DNA of 15,384 nucleotides from CAYXRS01 sp964636485 (GCA_964636485.1 CAZWSO010000056.1:1-15384); one strand, 5' to 3'. Counted from the first letter of the stretch, positions 6,981 to 14,439 are shown. Translations and numbers: made by a program. The notes: generated by a model from the sequence alone, not told the origin.

Positions 6981-9900
6981 GTAGCGTAGCGAGAGCTGCA
7001 TCTGCCACTGAAGCATCAGGTTGGTGCCCAGCTCTCGTCGCTCGCCAAATGTTGCAGGAACCCTGTAGGTGATGACTCCCTCATCGGGAGAGACTTGGTC
7101 GTACACGAACCCGCGCGGCTCCAGAAGATTGCGGCGTGCCATCGTCACGCCACGGTACTGGCCCCATTTCGCGTTCAGCAGGTTGAGCACGTTGAACACA
7201 TCGAGCGATATCTCGGCACGCTGCTGGCGCAGCGTGGGCAGCGCGTAGCCGACGGTCACATCCAGTCGGTTGTACACCGGATTGCGGCAGCTGTTGCGGG
7301 GTATGATCCGCCCCACGTAGGCACCCACGCAGGGATGCTGGCGAAGGTAGCTGGCGTAGCGCTCGCGATGCTCCAGCCGCTCCTCTGCGGTGAGTGCTGG
7401 GTCCATTGGCAAATTCTCCGGCGCGAAGATGAAGGGTCGGTCGTTGAAGTTGACGCCGTCGCCGTTCAGGTCACCGCTCTGCTGGGGTCCCCAGGCCGTG
7501 CCGCTGCTGACGCGCCACAGAGCGCTGACGCGTAACCCGAATGCCGTCTGCGTGTGGCCGGAGAAGACAATGGTGTGCGGTCGGTCGAAGTCGCCCGGTC
7601 CCCAACCGCGGTCCCGGTCGCCGCGTGCGCCCACCTCGTTGGGGCCGAAGGCGCCAACGCGCGTGCCGGTGTAGCCCGCGAACAACGCACAGCAGGAGAA
7701 CGACGAGTTGTCGAACGCGCGGCTGAAGGTGTACGAGCCGCGCACCGTGGATCGTGGTCCCAGGACGTGCACCAGCTCGGCGGTTACCACCGTTGCTTCG
7801 GAAAGTCCATGATTCGAGTTCACCAGCACGTTGCTGAAGTCGGCGAAGCGGCGATGCATCGTCTGCGCCGCGCCGGAACGGGGAGTGAAGAACTGCGGCG
7901 GCGTGAAGACGCGGCGGCCGCCCTCCCTGACCAACTCGATCTGTGGCTCGCGCAGGTTCAGGTCGCGCACCGTGTATAGTTTGGTGCCTCGCGTATAGAC
8001 GAAATCGACAGAGACCCGCGTGCCCGGTTGGATCTGCTGCCCCCAGCCGAGGTTTGCTTTGAAGGTTTCGGGGAGGTCGAAATTCTCGCTCCACAGGCTG
8101 AACTCGGGCACGCCGCTCAGCCCCGCACCGCCGGCACAGTCGATGGGATTGCTGGTGCCGCCGGTCCGATCCCAACTGGTGTAGTCGCGCGGGCTGGGCG
8201 GAGCGTCGGGGTCGTTCGCGACGCTCGAGCCCCTGCATATGAGCGAGAGCACCGGCAGCTCGGTCTGTGCAACGTTTCCACCGAGCACCAGGGGGATGGA
8301 GCCGTAGAAGTAGCCTGCGCCGGCGCGCATCACGGCGCGTCCGTCGCCCCAAACGTCGTACGCAAGCGACAGGCGCGGCGAGACGTTGCCGTGATCGGAG
8401 GGCGCAATGCCGGTGCGCATGCCGAACGTTTCCTCCACATCCGGTACGCGGCGCGGCGCGTCGAGGAAGCTCTGCACGTCGTAGCGCAGACCGAACGTGG
8501 TCGTCAGCCGCGATGTGGTGCGCCATTCGCTCTGCGCGTAGACCGCCCACTCGATGACACGGAAATCGTAGCGCGGCACGAGGCCATCGCTACGCAGACG
8601 CCGCGTGTACGATGCCGGCAGATAGTTCTCGAAATCGTCAAGGTTGCTGAAGTGGAAGATACCGGCCCCCTGTGGGCCGGCGAACTGGTTGCGGATGCGA
8701 GTCACAAGAGCCGCGCTGCCGAACTTAAGCGCGTGGCCGCCGACCTGATGGGTGACGTTGTTGATGAACTGCGTCTTGTACTCGTCGAGCCGATTCTGGA
8801 ACGCAATGTGGCTGCCGCCGTACCGCACTAGATCGCCCCCTGGCAGAACCACCTGAAGCTCCGGCCGCTGCTCGGCGGCAGTGCGCGGCCGGCCCTCTGA
8901 CGAGTACTGGAAGCGAAAAACGTTGAAGGTTTTCGCTCCGAGCGCGGACTGCAGCTCGCCAACAAGGGAGTTCGACAGGTTCTCCAACCGTTCGACCGCC
9001 GAGAGGCCGCCGGAGAAGCTCTCGCCCGCCGTCTCGTTGTCGTTTCGATAAGCGGCGAAGTTGTGCCGCAACGACAGTCGGTGCGATCTGTTGATCGAAT
9101 AGTCCACGCGCCCGAACAGCGTGACGACATCGTTCGTGGTCAGGAAAGGTGCAAATAGCCGGGACGCGTTCTCAACGCCGTAGTGGCTTTCCAGAATGCC
9201 GACGAATCGGTTCATCGCGTCGAAGCTGACGGTGTCGCCGATCTCGAGAAAACGTTCAGGTGCCAGCGGCGTGAACGGTTCGCGACGCCGCTGCCCGTCC
9301 GCCGAGAGCAGGTAGTGCAGCCGGTCCCGGAGCACCGGGCCAGAAAGCCGCATGCCGTACTGCATCACCTCGTACTTGCGCGGACGTCGTACCGTGTCGC
9401 CCTGCAATACGATAGGCGTGAAATACGGCCCGGTCAGCGTCTCATTGCGCAGGTTGCCGAAGATCGTGCCCTCGAAATCATTCGTGCCACCCCGGGTGAT
9501 CACGTTGACGACGCCGCCCGAGTAGCGGCCGTACTCCACGTCGTAACCGTTGGTGATTACCTGGAACTCGCGAATCGACTCGAGGGAAAAGTTGAATGGG
9601 ATGCGCGAGCCGCCGCGGTTCTCACCGAAGAACGAATTGTTGGCGTCGACGCCGTCGATTTGGACGTTCGTCTGCGACGGCCGCTGGCCGGCGATGGCGA
9701 ATTGGCCGCCGGTCGTCGTCTCGGGGGTGGGCGACACCACACCCGCCAGCGCAATGAAGTCGGTGAAGTCGCGGCCGAGAGAGGGCAGGTTCTCGATGTC
9801 CTCGCGAGCTACCACTGTAGCGACCGACGCGTCAGTCACGTCAATGCCGGACGAGTCCCCGACCACTCGTACGCCCTCGATCGCGATCACACCCAGCTGC

Positions 9901-10241
9901 AACTGGAAGCTGGCGCTCGTGCTGGCGCCTGCAATGACGCGCAGTTGCGAGAGCTGATGCGGCTGATGGCCGATAGAGGCGGCGCGCACGTTGTAGATGC
10001 CAGGTGGCAGCAGCGCGATCGTGAACATGCCGTTAGCGCGCGTCAGTGTGCCGCGGACGAACCCGGTTTCGGCATTCGTCGCGGTGACTGCTGCGTCGCT
10101 GAGCGGCTCGTTCGTGGCAGTGGCTACACGGCCACTGATCTGCCCTGTCGTCGCCTGCGCGGCGACGCCGGCTGGCAGCAGTAGCGCCAGCACTATCGCT
10201 GTGCGCCAGAAGCAGGATGGTAGGTCGAGCCGGTCACGCAT
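6972..10241 (-). CDS. TonB-dependent receptor with carboxypeptidase-regulatory-like N-terminal domain
   Basis: 1089 residues from the ATG at 10241. Residues 1-30 are a signal peptide (FWRTAIVLALLLPAGVAAQA). Residues 31-118 are a CarboxypepD_reg-like beta sandwich (TGQISGRVATATNEPLSDAA, LPPGIYNVRAASIGHQ). The plug follows (about 125-240; VQIDGVDANNSFFGEN, YDVEYGRYSGGVVNVITRGG), then a long beta-barrel ending LSLRYRF, the terminal Phe expected for BAM insertion. Such OmpA/SusC-like receptors import large substrates across the outer membrane using TonB; the ligand cannot be read from sequence. I chose 10241 because an upstream 38-codon ORF ends at 10234, overlapping this ATG, a layout typical of translational coupling, and because the signal peptide is then compact. 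Other starts are ATG 10274 and GTG 10289. No SusD partner is in the window. Confidence 0.93.
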   Translation of the reverse strand: MRDRLDLPSCFWRTAIVLALLLPAGVAAQATTGQISGRVATATNEPLSDAAVTATNAETGFVRGTLTRANGMFTIALLPPGIYNVRAASIGHQPHQLSQLRVIAGASTSASFQLQLGVIAIEGVRVVGDSSGIDVTDASVATVVAREDIENLPSLGRDFTDFIALAGVVSPTPETTTGGQFAIAGQRPSQTNVQIDGVDANNSFFGENRGGSRIPFNFSLESIREFQVITNGYDVEYGRYSGGVVNVITRGGTNDFEGTIFGNLRNETLTGPYFTPIVLQGDTVRRPRKYEVMQYGMRLSGPVLRDRLHYLLSADGQRRREPFTPLAPERFLEIGDTVSFDAMNRFVGILESHYGVENASRLFAPFLTTNDVVTLFGRVDYSINRSHRLSLRHNFAAYRNDNETAGESFSGGLSAVERLENLSNSLVGELQSALGAKTFNVFRFQYSSEGRPRTAAEQRPELQVVLPGGDLVRYGGSHIAFQNRLDEYKTQFINNVTHQVGGHALKFGSAALVTRIRNQFAGPQGAGIFHFSNLDDFENYLPASYTRRLRSDGLVPRYDFRVIEWAVYAQSEWRTTSRLTTTFGLRYDVQSFLDAPRRVPDVEETFGMRTGIAPSDHGNVSPRLSLAYDVWGDGRAVMRAGAGYFYGSIPLVLGGNVAQTELPVLSLICRGSSVANDPDAPPSPRDYTSWDRTGGTSNPIDCAGGAGLSGVPEFSLWSENFDLPETFKANLGWGQQIQPGTRVSVDFVYTRGTKLYTVRDLNLREPQIELVREGGRRVFTPPQFFTPRSGAAQTMHRRFADFSNVLVNSNHGLSEATVVTAELVHVLGPRSTVRGSYTFSRAFDNSSFSCCALFAGYTGTRVGAFGPNEVGARGDRDRGWGPGDFDRPHTIVFSGHTQTAFGLRVSALWRVSSGTAWGPQQSGDLNGDGVNFNDRPFIFAPENLPMDPALTAEERLEHRERYASYLRQHPCVGAYVGRIIPRNSCRNPVYNRLDVTVGYALPTLRQQRAEISLDVFNVLNLLNAKWGQYRGVTMARRNLLEPRGFVYDQVSPDEGVITYRVPATFGERRELGTNLMLQWQMQLSLRYRF

Positions 10242-10350
10242 CGAGTTCGACTGCCTTGGACTCCTGGCGGTCATGGAGCAGGGCTGCACAGCGCTTCGCT
10301 TCCCTCTTGAGAGTCTCGAGGGAGCTCTGGGGCGTGAGTCTCCTGCTCAT
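10234..10350 (-). CDS. 38-residue leader ORF resembling a clipped ankyrin-protein N-terminus
   Basis: An ATG at 10350 with GGAGG 9 nt upstream opens 38 codons ending in TGA at 10234-10236. The stop overlaps the receptor's preferred ATG (10239-10241) by a few bases, the arrangement of translationally coupled genes. The peptide begins MSRRLTPQSSLETLKREAKR. I recall SLExLKxxAKRWLKAL as the common N-terminal segment of bacterial ankyrin-repeat proteins; here it stops after AALLHDRQESKAVELDA and no ankyrin repeats follow. Two readings are possible: a decayed ankyrin gene whose start region became the receptor's leader, or a functional small protein or leader peptide. No other gene uses this frame, and it is too short for ordinary ORF lists. 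Confidence 0.55.
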   Translation of the reverse strand: MSRRLTPQSSLETLKREAKRCAALLHDRQESKAVELDA

Positions 10351-10359
10351 GGAAACATT

Positions 10360-10395
10360 CCTCCGTGTACGCGCGTGAAGTCCGCTGAGTACACG
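10360..10395 (-). promoter_or_regulatory. Dyad next to the leader ORF's ribosome binding site
   Basis: The ribosome binding site (GGAGG, minus strand) is at 10360-10364. Immediately upstream in the transcript, CGTGTAC and GTACACG (10364-10370 and 10389-10395 on the plus strand) form a perfect 7-bp dyad with 18 nt between the arms. The proximal arm shares a base with the ribosome binding site. It could be an RNA stem that affects initiation or an operator at the end of the promoter. Confidence 0.35.
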
Positions 10396-10436
10396 CAGGA
10401 AGAAGGTTCAACGTATGACACGAACCAGCCATGGGC

Positions 10437-10451
10437 GGGAGTTGAACTCCC
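10437..10451. promoter_or_regulatory. 15-bp palindrome upstream of the receptor (operator candidate)
   Basis: GGGAGTT-G-AACTCCC is a perfect 7-bp dyad around a single central base. It lies about 87 bp before the leader ORF, where a repressor or activator of receptor transcription would bind. No family can be assigned. Confidence 0.4.
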
Positions 10452-10491
10452 TTGCGGCGGACAGGAGGCGCCCCAGAGCGCGCTACTGAAA

Positions 10492-10520
10492 TCTTCGCGC
10501 GTTCGGAGCGAGTATGTCAA
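10492..10520 (-). promoter_or_regulatory. Weak sigma70-like promoter candidate for the receptor unit
   Basis: Minus strand: a perfect TTGACA (plus-strand 10515-10520), then 17-18 nt, then CGAAGAT in the -10 position, which matches TATAAT at only about three of six bases. It is the best -35 hexamer in the 276-bp gap between the BON gene and the leader ORF. Otherwise that gap holds two dyads and a GC-rich hairpin, and no convincing gene. Confidence 0.3.
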
Positions 10521-10570
10521 GCGCAGGTGCGCCGCGGACCATGAAGAGGGTGAGTGCGACTGCCGCCAGA

Positions 10571-10597
10571 GCCGCGGGCGGATGGAGCGCCCGCGGC
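10571..10597 (-). terminator. Strong GC-rich hairpin behind the BON operon
   Basis: GCCGCGGGCG, a 7-nt loop and CGCCCGCGGC form a perfect 10-bp, all-GC stem, starting 30 nt downstream of the BON stop codon on the minus strand. There is no U-tract after it, so if it ends the operon it may work with Rho or stabilise the mRNA 3' end rather than act as a classic intrinsic terminator. Confidence 0.45.
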
Positions 10598-10604
10598 GGG
10601 ATGT

Positions 10605-10645
10605 CGCTGTCACCGGACTGCGTCGCTCACTCCTGGCGGGCGACT
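10605..10645. repeat. 41-bp near-repeat, copy 2 (partner at 77-117)
   Basis: 34 of 41 bases match 77-117 in the same orientation. Here the repeat covers the last six codons and the stop of the BON gene plus the next 22 bases downstream of it. At the other copy the matching bases supply a ribosome binding site and a start codon. Confidence 0.5.
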
Positions 10646-11142
10646 CCGCTGTTGGGCTGCTCGGGCGCGCGGTTGGCCGCACCCTGAAGTGCCGACACTC
10701 CCTCGGCGCTTTCATGGACCTCCAGAAAGTTGTCCACCCGGTCCACACCACGCACCGCCCGGATCGTACGCACGACGTTGTCGGATTCGGATGCCAGCGC
10801 CTTACCGGTGACCGTGATGCGCCCGTTGTACGCAGTCACGTGGATCGCGCCGGGGTTGCTGACCTCGCGTCCCAGTGCGGCGCGCACTCGCGCCTCGAGC
10901 GTGGCGTCATCCACCTGCTCTTCATCTTCACGAAGCTGCTGTTTGGCCTCGTGCGCCAGACCCTTCGCCCTGTTCCGCACGTGCTCGGCCCTTCCCACGG
11001 CACTGTCCGCCAGCTTTCGTCCGCCATGCTCCAACTGGTCTTTCACCAGCGCTCGGCGCCTCCGCCCGCGGTCGGGATCGAGCAGGTACATGATCCCGGC
11101 ACCCAGAAGGGCGCCGGCGATGAACGTGTTCGTGTAGTTCAT
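10627..11142 (-). CDS. BON-domain envelope protein with YtxH-like N-terminus
   Basis: 171 residues. An N-terminal hydrophobic segment (FIAGALLGAGIMYLL, residues 7-21) is followed by the DPDRGRRRRAL motif found in many small membrane-anchored stress proteins. A charged coiled region (about 34-75) follows, then one BON domain (about 79-143; EARVRAALGREV, IHVTAYNGRITVTGKAL, VRGVDRVDNFLEVH). BON domains, as in OsmY, are lipid- or membrane-binding and often osmotic- or envelope-stress induced. The tail (144-171) is polar and probably disordered. The start at 11142 is supported by GAGAGGTGAC directly before the ATG. It is the last gene of a tight operon, 33 nt after the hydrolase. Family assignment is secure; the exact role is inferred. 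Confidence 0.88.
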   Translation of the reverse strand: MNYTNTFIAGALLGAGIMYLLDPDRGRRRRALVKDQLEHGGRKLADSAVGRAEHVRNRAKGLAHEAKQQLREDEEQVDDATLEARVRAALGREVSNPGAIHVTAYNGRITVTGKALASESDNVVRTIRAVRGVDRVDNFLEVHESAEGVSALQGAANRAPEQPNSGVARQE

Positions 11143-11175
11143 GTCACCTCTCTAAAAGTCTGTTGGTTTCATCTC

Positions 11176-11859
11176 TCACGAGACGTTGAGCTCGCCACCA
11201 GAGAGATGCCGCACGAGCCATCCCCGCGCCAGACGCGCGACCTCCTCCAGGCTACCGGGCTCCTCGAACAGGTGCGACGCACCGATTACGATCTCCAGCT
11301 TTACGGGAGCGCGCATGCGGCGCATGGCCTCCTCGTTCATGCCTATCACGGCGGTGTCGCGCGAGCCGACGATCAGCAGCGTTGGAGCCTGCACGAGAGG
11401 GAGCGAGCCGCCGGCCAGATCGGGACGACCGCCGCGTGATACGACGGCGTGCACCGCATCAGGTCGCATGGCCGCGGCCACCAGCGCTGCTCCGCCGCCG
11501 GTGCTGGCGCCGAAGTACCCGACCCGCAAGTCGGCTGTAGCGGGAGTATCGCCCAGCCAGTCGGTGGCGCCAGCCAGTCGTTTGGCGAGAAGCTCGATGT
11601 CGAAGCGCATGTGTCCCGTGCGCCGGTCCATATCCTCTTCCTCCCGCGTGAGCAGATCCATCAGCAGAGTGGCGAGCCCGCCATGCTGGAGCTCCTGCGC
11701 CACGAATCGGTTTCGCGGACTGTAGCGGCTGCTGCCGCTGCCGTGCGCGAACACCACAATGCCGCGCGCGTCTTCGGGAGCAGCGAGCGTGCCGCCGAGT
11801 GTCACGTCGCCAATGGGGATGCTCACCTCGCGCTCGTCAATCGTCAGCTGTCCTGCCAT
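11176..11859 (-). CDS. Alpha/beta hydrolase, dienelactone hydrolase family
   Basis: 227 residues. The fold begins with a beta sandwich start (REVSIPIGDVTLGGTLAAP) and the oxyanion segment VVFAHGSGSSR. The nucleophile elbow is GASTG (Ser119). The likely acid is Asp168 in LLIVGSRD and the base His196 in IGASHLF, so the triad is complete. DLLTREEEDMDRR and MRFDIELLAKRL are typical of the subgroup that accompanies or is fused to phosphoribosyltransferases. Substrate is unknown; it is not a proven dienelactone hydrolase. The ATG at 11859 is preferred (AGGAGGAAAAG just before it). A GTG at 11892 overlapping the upstream gene's stop would add 11 charged residues. It is third in the operon, 29 nt after the esterase-family gene. 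Confidence 0.88.
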   Translation of the reverse strand: MAGQLTIDEREVSIPIGDVTLGGTLAAPEDARGIVVFAHGSGSSRYSPRNRFVAQELQHGGLATLLMDLLTREEEDMDRRTGHMRFDIELLAKRLAGATDWLGDTPATADLRVGYFGASTGGGAALVAAAMRPDAVHAVVSRGGRPDLAGGSLPLVQAPTLLIVGSRDTAVIGMNEEAMRRMRAPVKLEIVIGASHLFEEPGSLEEVARLARGWLVRHLSGGELNVS

Positions 11860-11888
11860 CTTTTCCTCCTCGTGTTTGCGGTCGCCGC

Positions 11889-13214
11889 TCACACGGCGAA
11901 CGGGTACGTCTCCGGCGCCTCGCCCGCTTCCCAGCCGGCGGTGCGTTCCAGCGGCTCGACGGCGCGCGTTTCGTCGAAGTGAAGCACTGCGTCGAACTGC
12001 TCGGCGAGCGAGGCGTGAAAGTAGTGGCTCACTCGTTCCGTCTCGGGGCGATAAATCACGCCGATGGCGCGCTCCAGGCGCGGAGGGGAGAGGAGATCAC
12101 TCGTCGTGCCGGCATCCCGCAGGCGCAGGTAGAAGGCCGGGACATCGATCTCGTGAAAGATCGCCTCGTAGCTTCCCGGGAGTGCCGGCAGCACCCGCTT
12201 GCGATCGACCGGCTCGTCCCAGTCGGCGGCGGCGGAAACGGTTCCCCCGTACGTCGTGAATCCGATCAGCACCGCGTTCACGCCGTAGCGCTCGCGTGTG
12301 ATCTGGCCGATGTTCCACTCGCCGCGCCGTCCCATTTCCGTGGCACGGGCGTCGCCCACGTGGGAGTTGTGCGCCCACACCACCACCTTGGTGCGCAGCC
12401 CCCTGCCATCGAAGTGTCGTATCAGTGCGTCCAGCGTGTCCGCCATGTGCCGGTCGCGCAGGTTCCATGACGACACCCGGCCGCGGAACATCGTCCGATA
12501 GTACTCCTCTGCGTTGCGCACCAGCCGGGCATTCTGCTCGGCGAAGAAGAACTCGTCCTCCGGGATCTGCCCGTCGCGCCGCGCCAGATCGGCGGCGCGC
12601 CGCTGCATCTCGAGGAGCTGCTGCACCACCTGCGGCTCGCACGATTCGGCGAGCCCATGCGAAGCCGCGTAGCCGTAGGCCTGCGTGTCCTCTCCAAAGT
12701 GGTCGAAGCAGGCGTAACGCTGTCGCGCCCGGCGAGCGGCTTCGGGATCGGCGCGGTCGAGGAAACCGAGCACGGCGTCAATGGAGGTGTGGAGCGAGTA
12801 CAGGTCCAGGCCGTAGAAGCCAGCCGCCGGCTGGCGTGCGGCGCGTGACGCGTTGTGTGCGCGCAGCCATTCGATCAGGCGGATGACATCGGTGTTGCGC
12901 CACATCCAGGCCGGGAAGCGCCGGAAGCCGGTGAGCGCCTCATCCGCGCTGGCATCGTCGCTCATACCGCGCACGTACCGGTTTACCCGATAGGCATCCG
13001 GCCAGTCTCCCTCCACCGCCACGGTCGTGAATCCCCGCTCCTCGATCAGTCGGCGGGTGATGGCAGCACGGGTGTCGTAGAACTCGTGCGTGCCGTGCGT
13101 GGATTCACCCAGCAGCACCACGCGTGCATCCCCGATCAGATCGAGAAGCGGATCCAGCTCATGCGGTTCGCCGTGCAGCGGGTGTGCGGCGTGTCGGAGA
13201 GTCTCGGCGGGCAT
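11889..13214 (-). CDS. Erythromycin esterase family protein
   Basis: 441 residues, the usual length for this family. The active-site signature LLGESTHGTHEFY carries Glu37 and His40 (the ExxH pair) and His43. The second signature, VVVWAHNSHVGDARATEMG, carries His282 and His285, at the position of the catalytic His of EreB. YGLDLYSLHTSIDAVLGFLD and WNLRDRHMADTL are further family motifs. EreA/EreB open macrolide lactone rings, but most members, including those next to phosphoribosyltransferases, have unknown substrates, so resistance should not be assumed. The start at 13214 is chosen because GGAGG lies 9 nt upstream; the ATG at 13223 directly abuts that site. It is second in the operon, 45 nt after the phosphoribosyltransferase. 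Confidence 0.9.
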   Translation of the reverse strand: MPAETLRHAAHPLHGEPHELDPLLDLIGDARVVLLGESTHGTHEFYDTRAAITRRLIEERGFTTVAVEGDWPDAYRVNRYVRGMSDDASADEALTGFRRFPAWMWRNTDVIRLIEWLRAHNASRAARQPAAGFYGLDLYSLHTSIDAVLGFLDRADPEAARRARQRYACFDHFGEDTQAYGYAASHGLAESCEPQVVQQLLEMQRRAADLARRDGQIPEDEFFFAEQNARLVRNAEEYYRTMFRGRVSSWNLRDRHMADTLDALIRHFDGRGLRTKVVVWAHNSHVGDARATEMGRRGEWNIGQITRERYGVNAVLIGFTTYGGTVSAAADWDEPVDRKRVLPALPGSYEAIFHEIDVPAFYLRLRDAGTTSDLLSPPRLERAIGVIYRPETERVSHYFHASLAEQFDAVLHFDETRAVEPLERTAGWEAGEAPETYPFAV

Positions 13215-13259
13215 GGGACGCATCCTCCAGGTGACGGCGTGCGCGTGTGTGAAGGGTAG

Positions 13260-13937
13260 TCAGCTGCCGCGGTGCACGACATCCGCACCGCCGCTCGCCC
13301 GCGTCAGCAGCTCGCGCACTTCATCGTCGGTCGTCTGCTCGAAATCCTCATACCAGAGTCCCACCGCATGGAAGGGCTCCGGGGTCCAGGCGCAGACCAC
13401 GTCGTCCACTTCCGGGAGGAGCATGTCACACGTCTCCCGAGCCGCCACGGGCACTGCCACAATGATGCGCCTCGGCTGAAGGGCTCGGAGCGCCAGCACC
13501 GCCGCGCGCATCGTGGAACCCGTGGCGAGGCCGTCGTCCACGATGACCACAGTACGGTCGCGCAGCACCAGCGGCGAGCGGTTGCCGCGATAGGCGTGCT
13601 CGCGGCGCTCGAGCTCGCGCAACTCGCGCTGGGTGGCGGCTTCGATCGTTGCCGGGGAAACGCGGGCGAGCTCGACGACCTCATCGTTGAGCACGCGCGC
13701 GCCGCCCGACGCTATAGCTCCCATGGCCAGCTCCTCATGACCCGGGACGCCGAGCTTGCGGACGACGAATACATCGAGCGGCGCTCCGAGCGCGTGAGCG
13801 ACCTCGAAGCCGATCGGCACGCCGCCCCGCGGGAGGGCGAGAACGACCACGTCCGGCTCGTTCTCGAGACCGCGCAGTGCTTCAGCGAGCGCGCGGCCCG
13901 CGTCGGAGCGGTCGTGATAGCGGCGAGTTCTGAACAT
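13260..13937 (-). CDS. Phosphoribosyltransferase-family protein
   Basis: 225 residues. The PRPP-binding loop is VVIVDDGLATGST (residues 130-142), with the acidic pair Asp134-Asp135 and the glycine-threonine turn of type I PRTases. The N-terminal half has VVVLALPRGGVPIGFEVAHA and VFVVRKLGVPGHEELAMGAI, the pattern of the subgroup fused or linked to dienelactone hydrolases rather than of a nucleobase salvage enzyme. Its nucleobase or other acceptor is unknown. The ATG at 13937 has GGAGG 5 nt upstream; a longer start at 13955 lies across that site. It is the first gene of the minus-strand operon, followed by the esterase, hydrolase and BON genes. The upstream region is shared, divergently, with tRNA-Cys. 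Confidence 0.9.
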   Translation of the reverse strand: MFRTRRYHDRSDAGRALAEALRGLENEPDVVVLALPRGGVPIGFEVAHALGAPLDVFVVRKLGVPGHEELAMGAIASGGARVLNDEVVELARVSPATIEAATQRELRELERREHAYRGNRSPLVLRDRTVVIVDDGLATGSTMRAAVLALRALQPRRIIVAVPVAARETCDMLLPEVDDVVCAWTPEPFHAVGLWYEDFEQTTDDEVRELLTRASGGADVVHRGS

Positions 13938-13941
13938 GGTG

Positions 13942-14063
13942 CCTCCGGGTACCAATTCGGCCCGGAACGAGCTTCAGCGCAAGCGGGAAACCCGCACATG
14001 ACGCCCAACCGGCGCCGCACAAGGCGGGCCGGGAGGGCGAGCGAGAGGAGCGGCGCGGCGCCG
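13942..14063 (-). promoter_or_regulatory. Structured 5' leader of the phosphoribosyltransferase operon
   Basis: Three dyads lie before the start codon. CCGGG (13945-13949) with CCCGG (13961-13965) overlaps the ribosome binding site (13942-13946). GCGGG-AAA-CCCGC lies at 13983-13995. CGGCGCCGC (14010-14018) pairs with GCGGCGCCG (14055-14063). A transcript starting near the tRNA would carry all three. This may be chance in GC-rich DNA or a regulated leader; no known riboswitch class is recognised. Confidence 0.3.
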
Positions 14064-14107
14064 TGTCCTTCCTAATCGCGCTCCGCTCGCTGCGTGGCCC
14101 TCCAATC

Positions 14108-14136
14108 TTGAGGAAGTATCGAAAAAATGGTAACTT
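14108..14136 (+). promoter_or_regulatory. Candidate promoter of tRNA-Cys
   Basis: TTGAGG (14108-14113) and TAACTT (14131-14136) are separated by 17 bp in a locally AT-rich stretch. They would start transcription a few bases before the tRNA at 14150. The -10 matches the consensus at only three of six positions. Confidence 0.4.
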
Positions 14137-14149
14137 AGAGAATGTAGGC

Positions 14150-14221
14150 GGCGCGGTAGCCAAGTGGTAAGGCAGCGGTCTGCAAAACCGCTATTCGCGG
14201 GTTCGATTCCCGCCCGCGCCT
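14150..14221 (+). tRNA. tRNA-Cys (anticodon GCA)
   Basis: A complete cloverleaf can be folded by hand. The acceptor stem is GGCGCGG (14150-14156) with CCGCGCC (14214-14220). The anticodon stem is GCGGT with ACCGC, around the loop CTGCAAA with anticodon GCA (14182-14184). The T-stem is GCGGG with CCCGC, around TTCGATT. The discriminator base T at 14221 is the one expected for tRNA-Cys. CCA is not encoded, so it must be added after transcription. It delivers cysteine to UGC and UGU codons. It stands alone and diverges from the phosphoribosyltransferase operon. The 3' side shows no attachment-site duplication or integrase in this window. Confidence 0.96.
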
Positions 14222-14439
14222 CTCTCCCTTTTCAATCACTTACGACGCGACGTTCCCTGCCGGGAGCAGGATCGGCAGGAGTGATCACGACGGGCGTCGA
14301 GCCAGCATCCTTGCCTGCTACCGGGGTCGCACGCGGCCGGGGCCGCTCACCCGGCTTCCGGAGGAACGCAAACATGCCGGCGGCCGCGAACCACAGCCTC
14401 CGCAGGGAAGCAGGTTTCGCGCGCGCTGCGGGTTGCCGG

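Noticed and set aside
9183..10184. Long plus-strand open frame (333 codons) inside the receptor gene
   Set aside because: Antisense to a well-supported TonB-dependent receptor; the Arg/Ala/His-rich translation with no domain is typical of opposite-strand frames in GC-rich DNA.
10347..10751. Minus-strand 134-codon open frame between the BON and receptor genes
   Set aside because: It overlaps the BON gene end and runs through a hairpin, two dyads and a promoter-like hexamer; the translation looks random (Arg/Ser-rich).
11889..13214. Calling this gene ereA/ereB, a macrolide resistance gene
   Set aside because: Family motifs are present, but its partnership with PRTase and DLH genes points to the large group of uncharacterised relatives; no gene symbol is justified.
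13260..13937. Calling this gene a purine/pyrimidine salvage enzyme (apt, hpt or upp)
   Set aside because: The PRPP loop is present, but the rest matches the hydrolase-linked subgroup and not any named salvage enzyme.
14150..14221. tRNA-Cys as an integration site for a mobile island
   Set aside because: No integrase, no direct repeat of the tRNA 3' end and no island-like genes are visible in the window.
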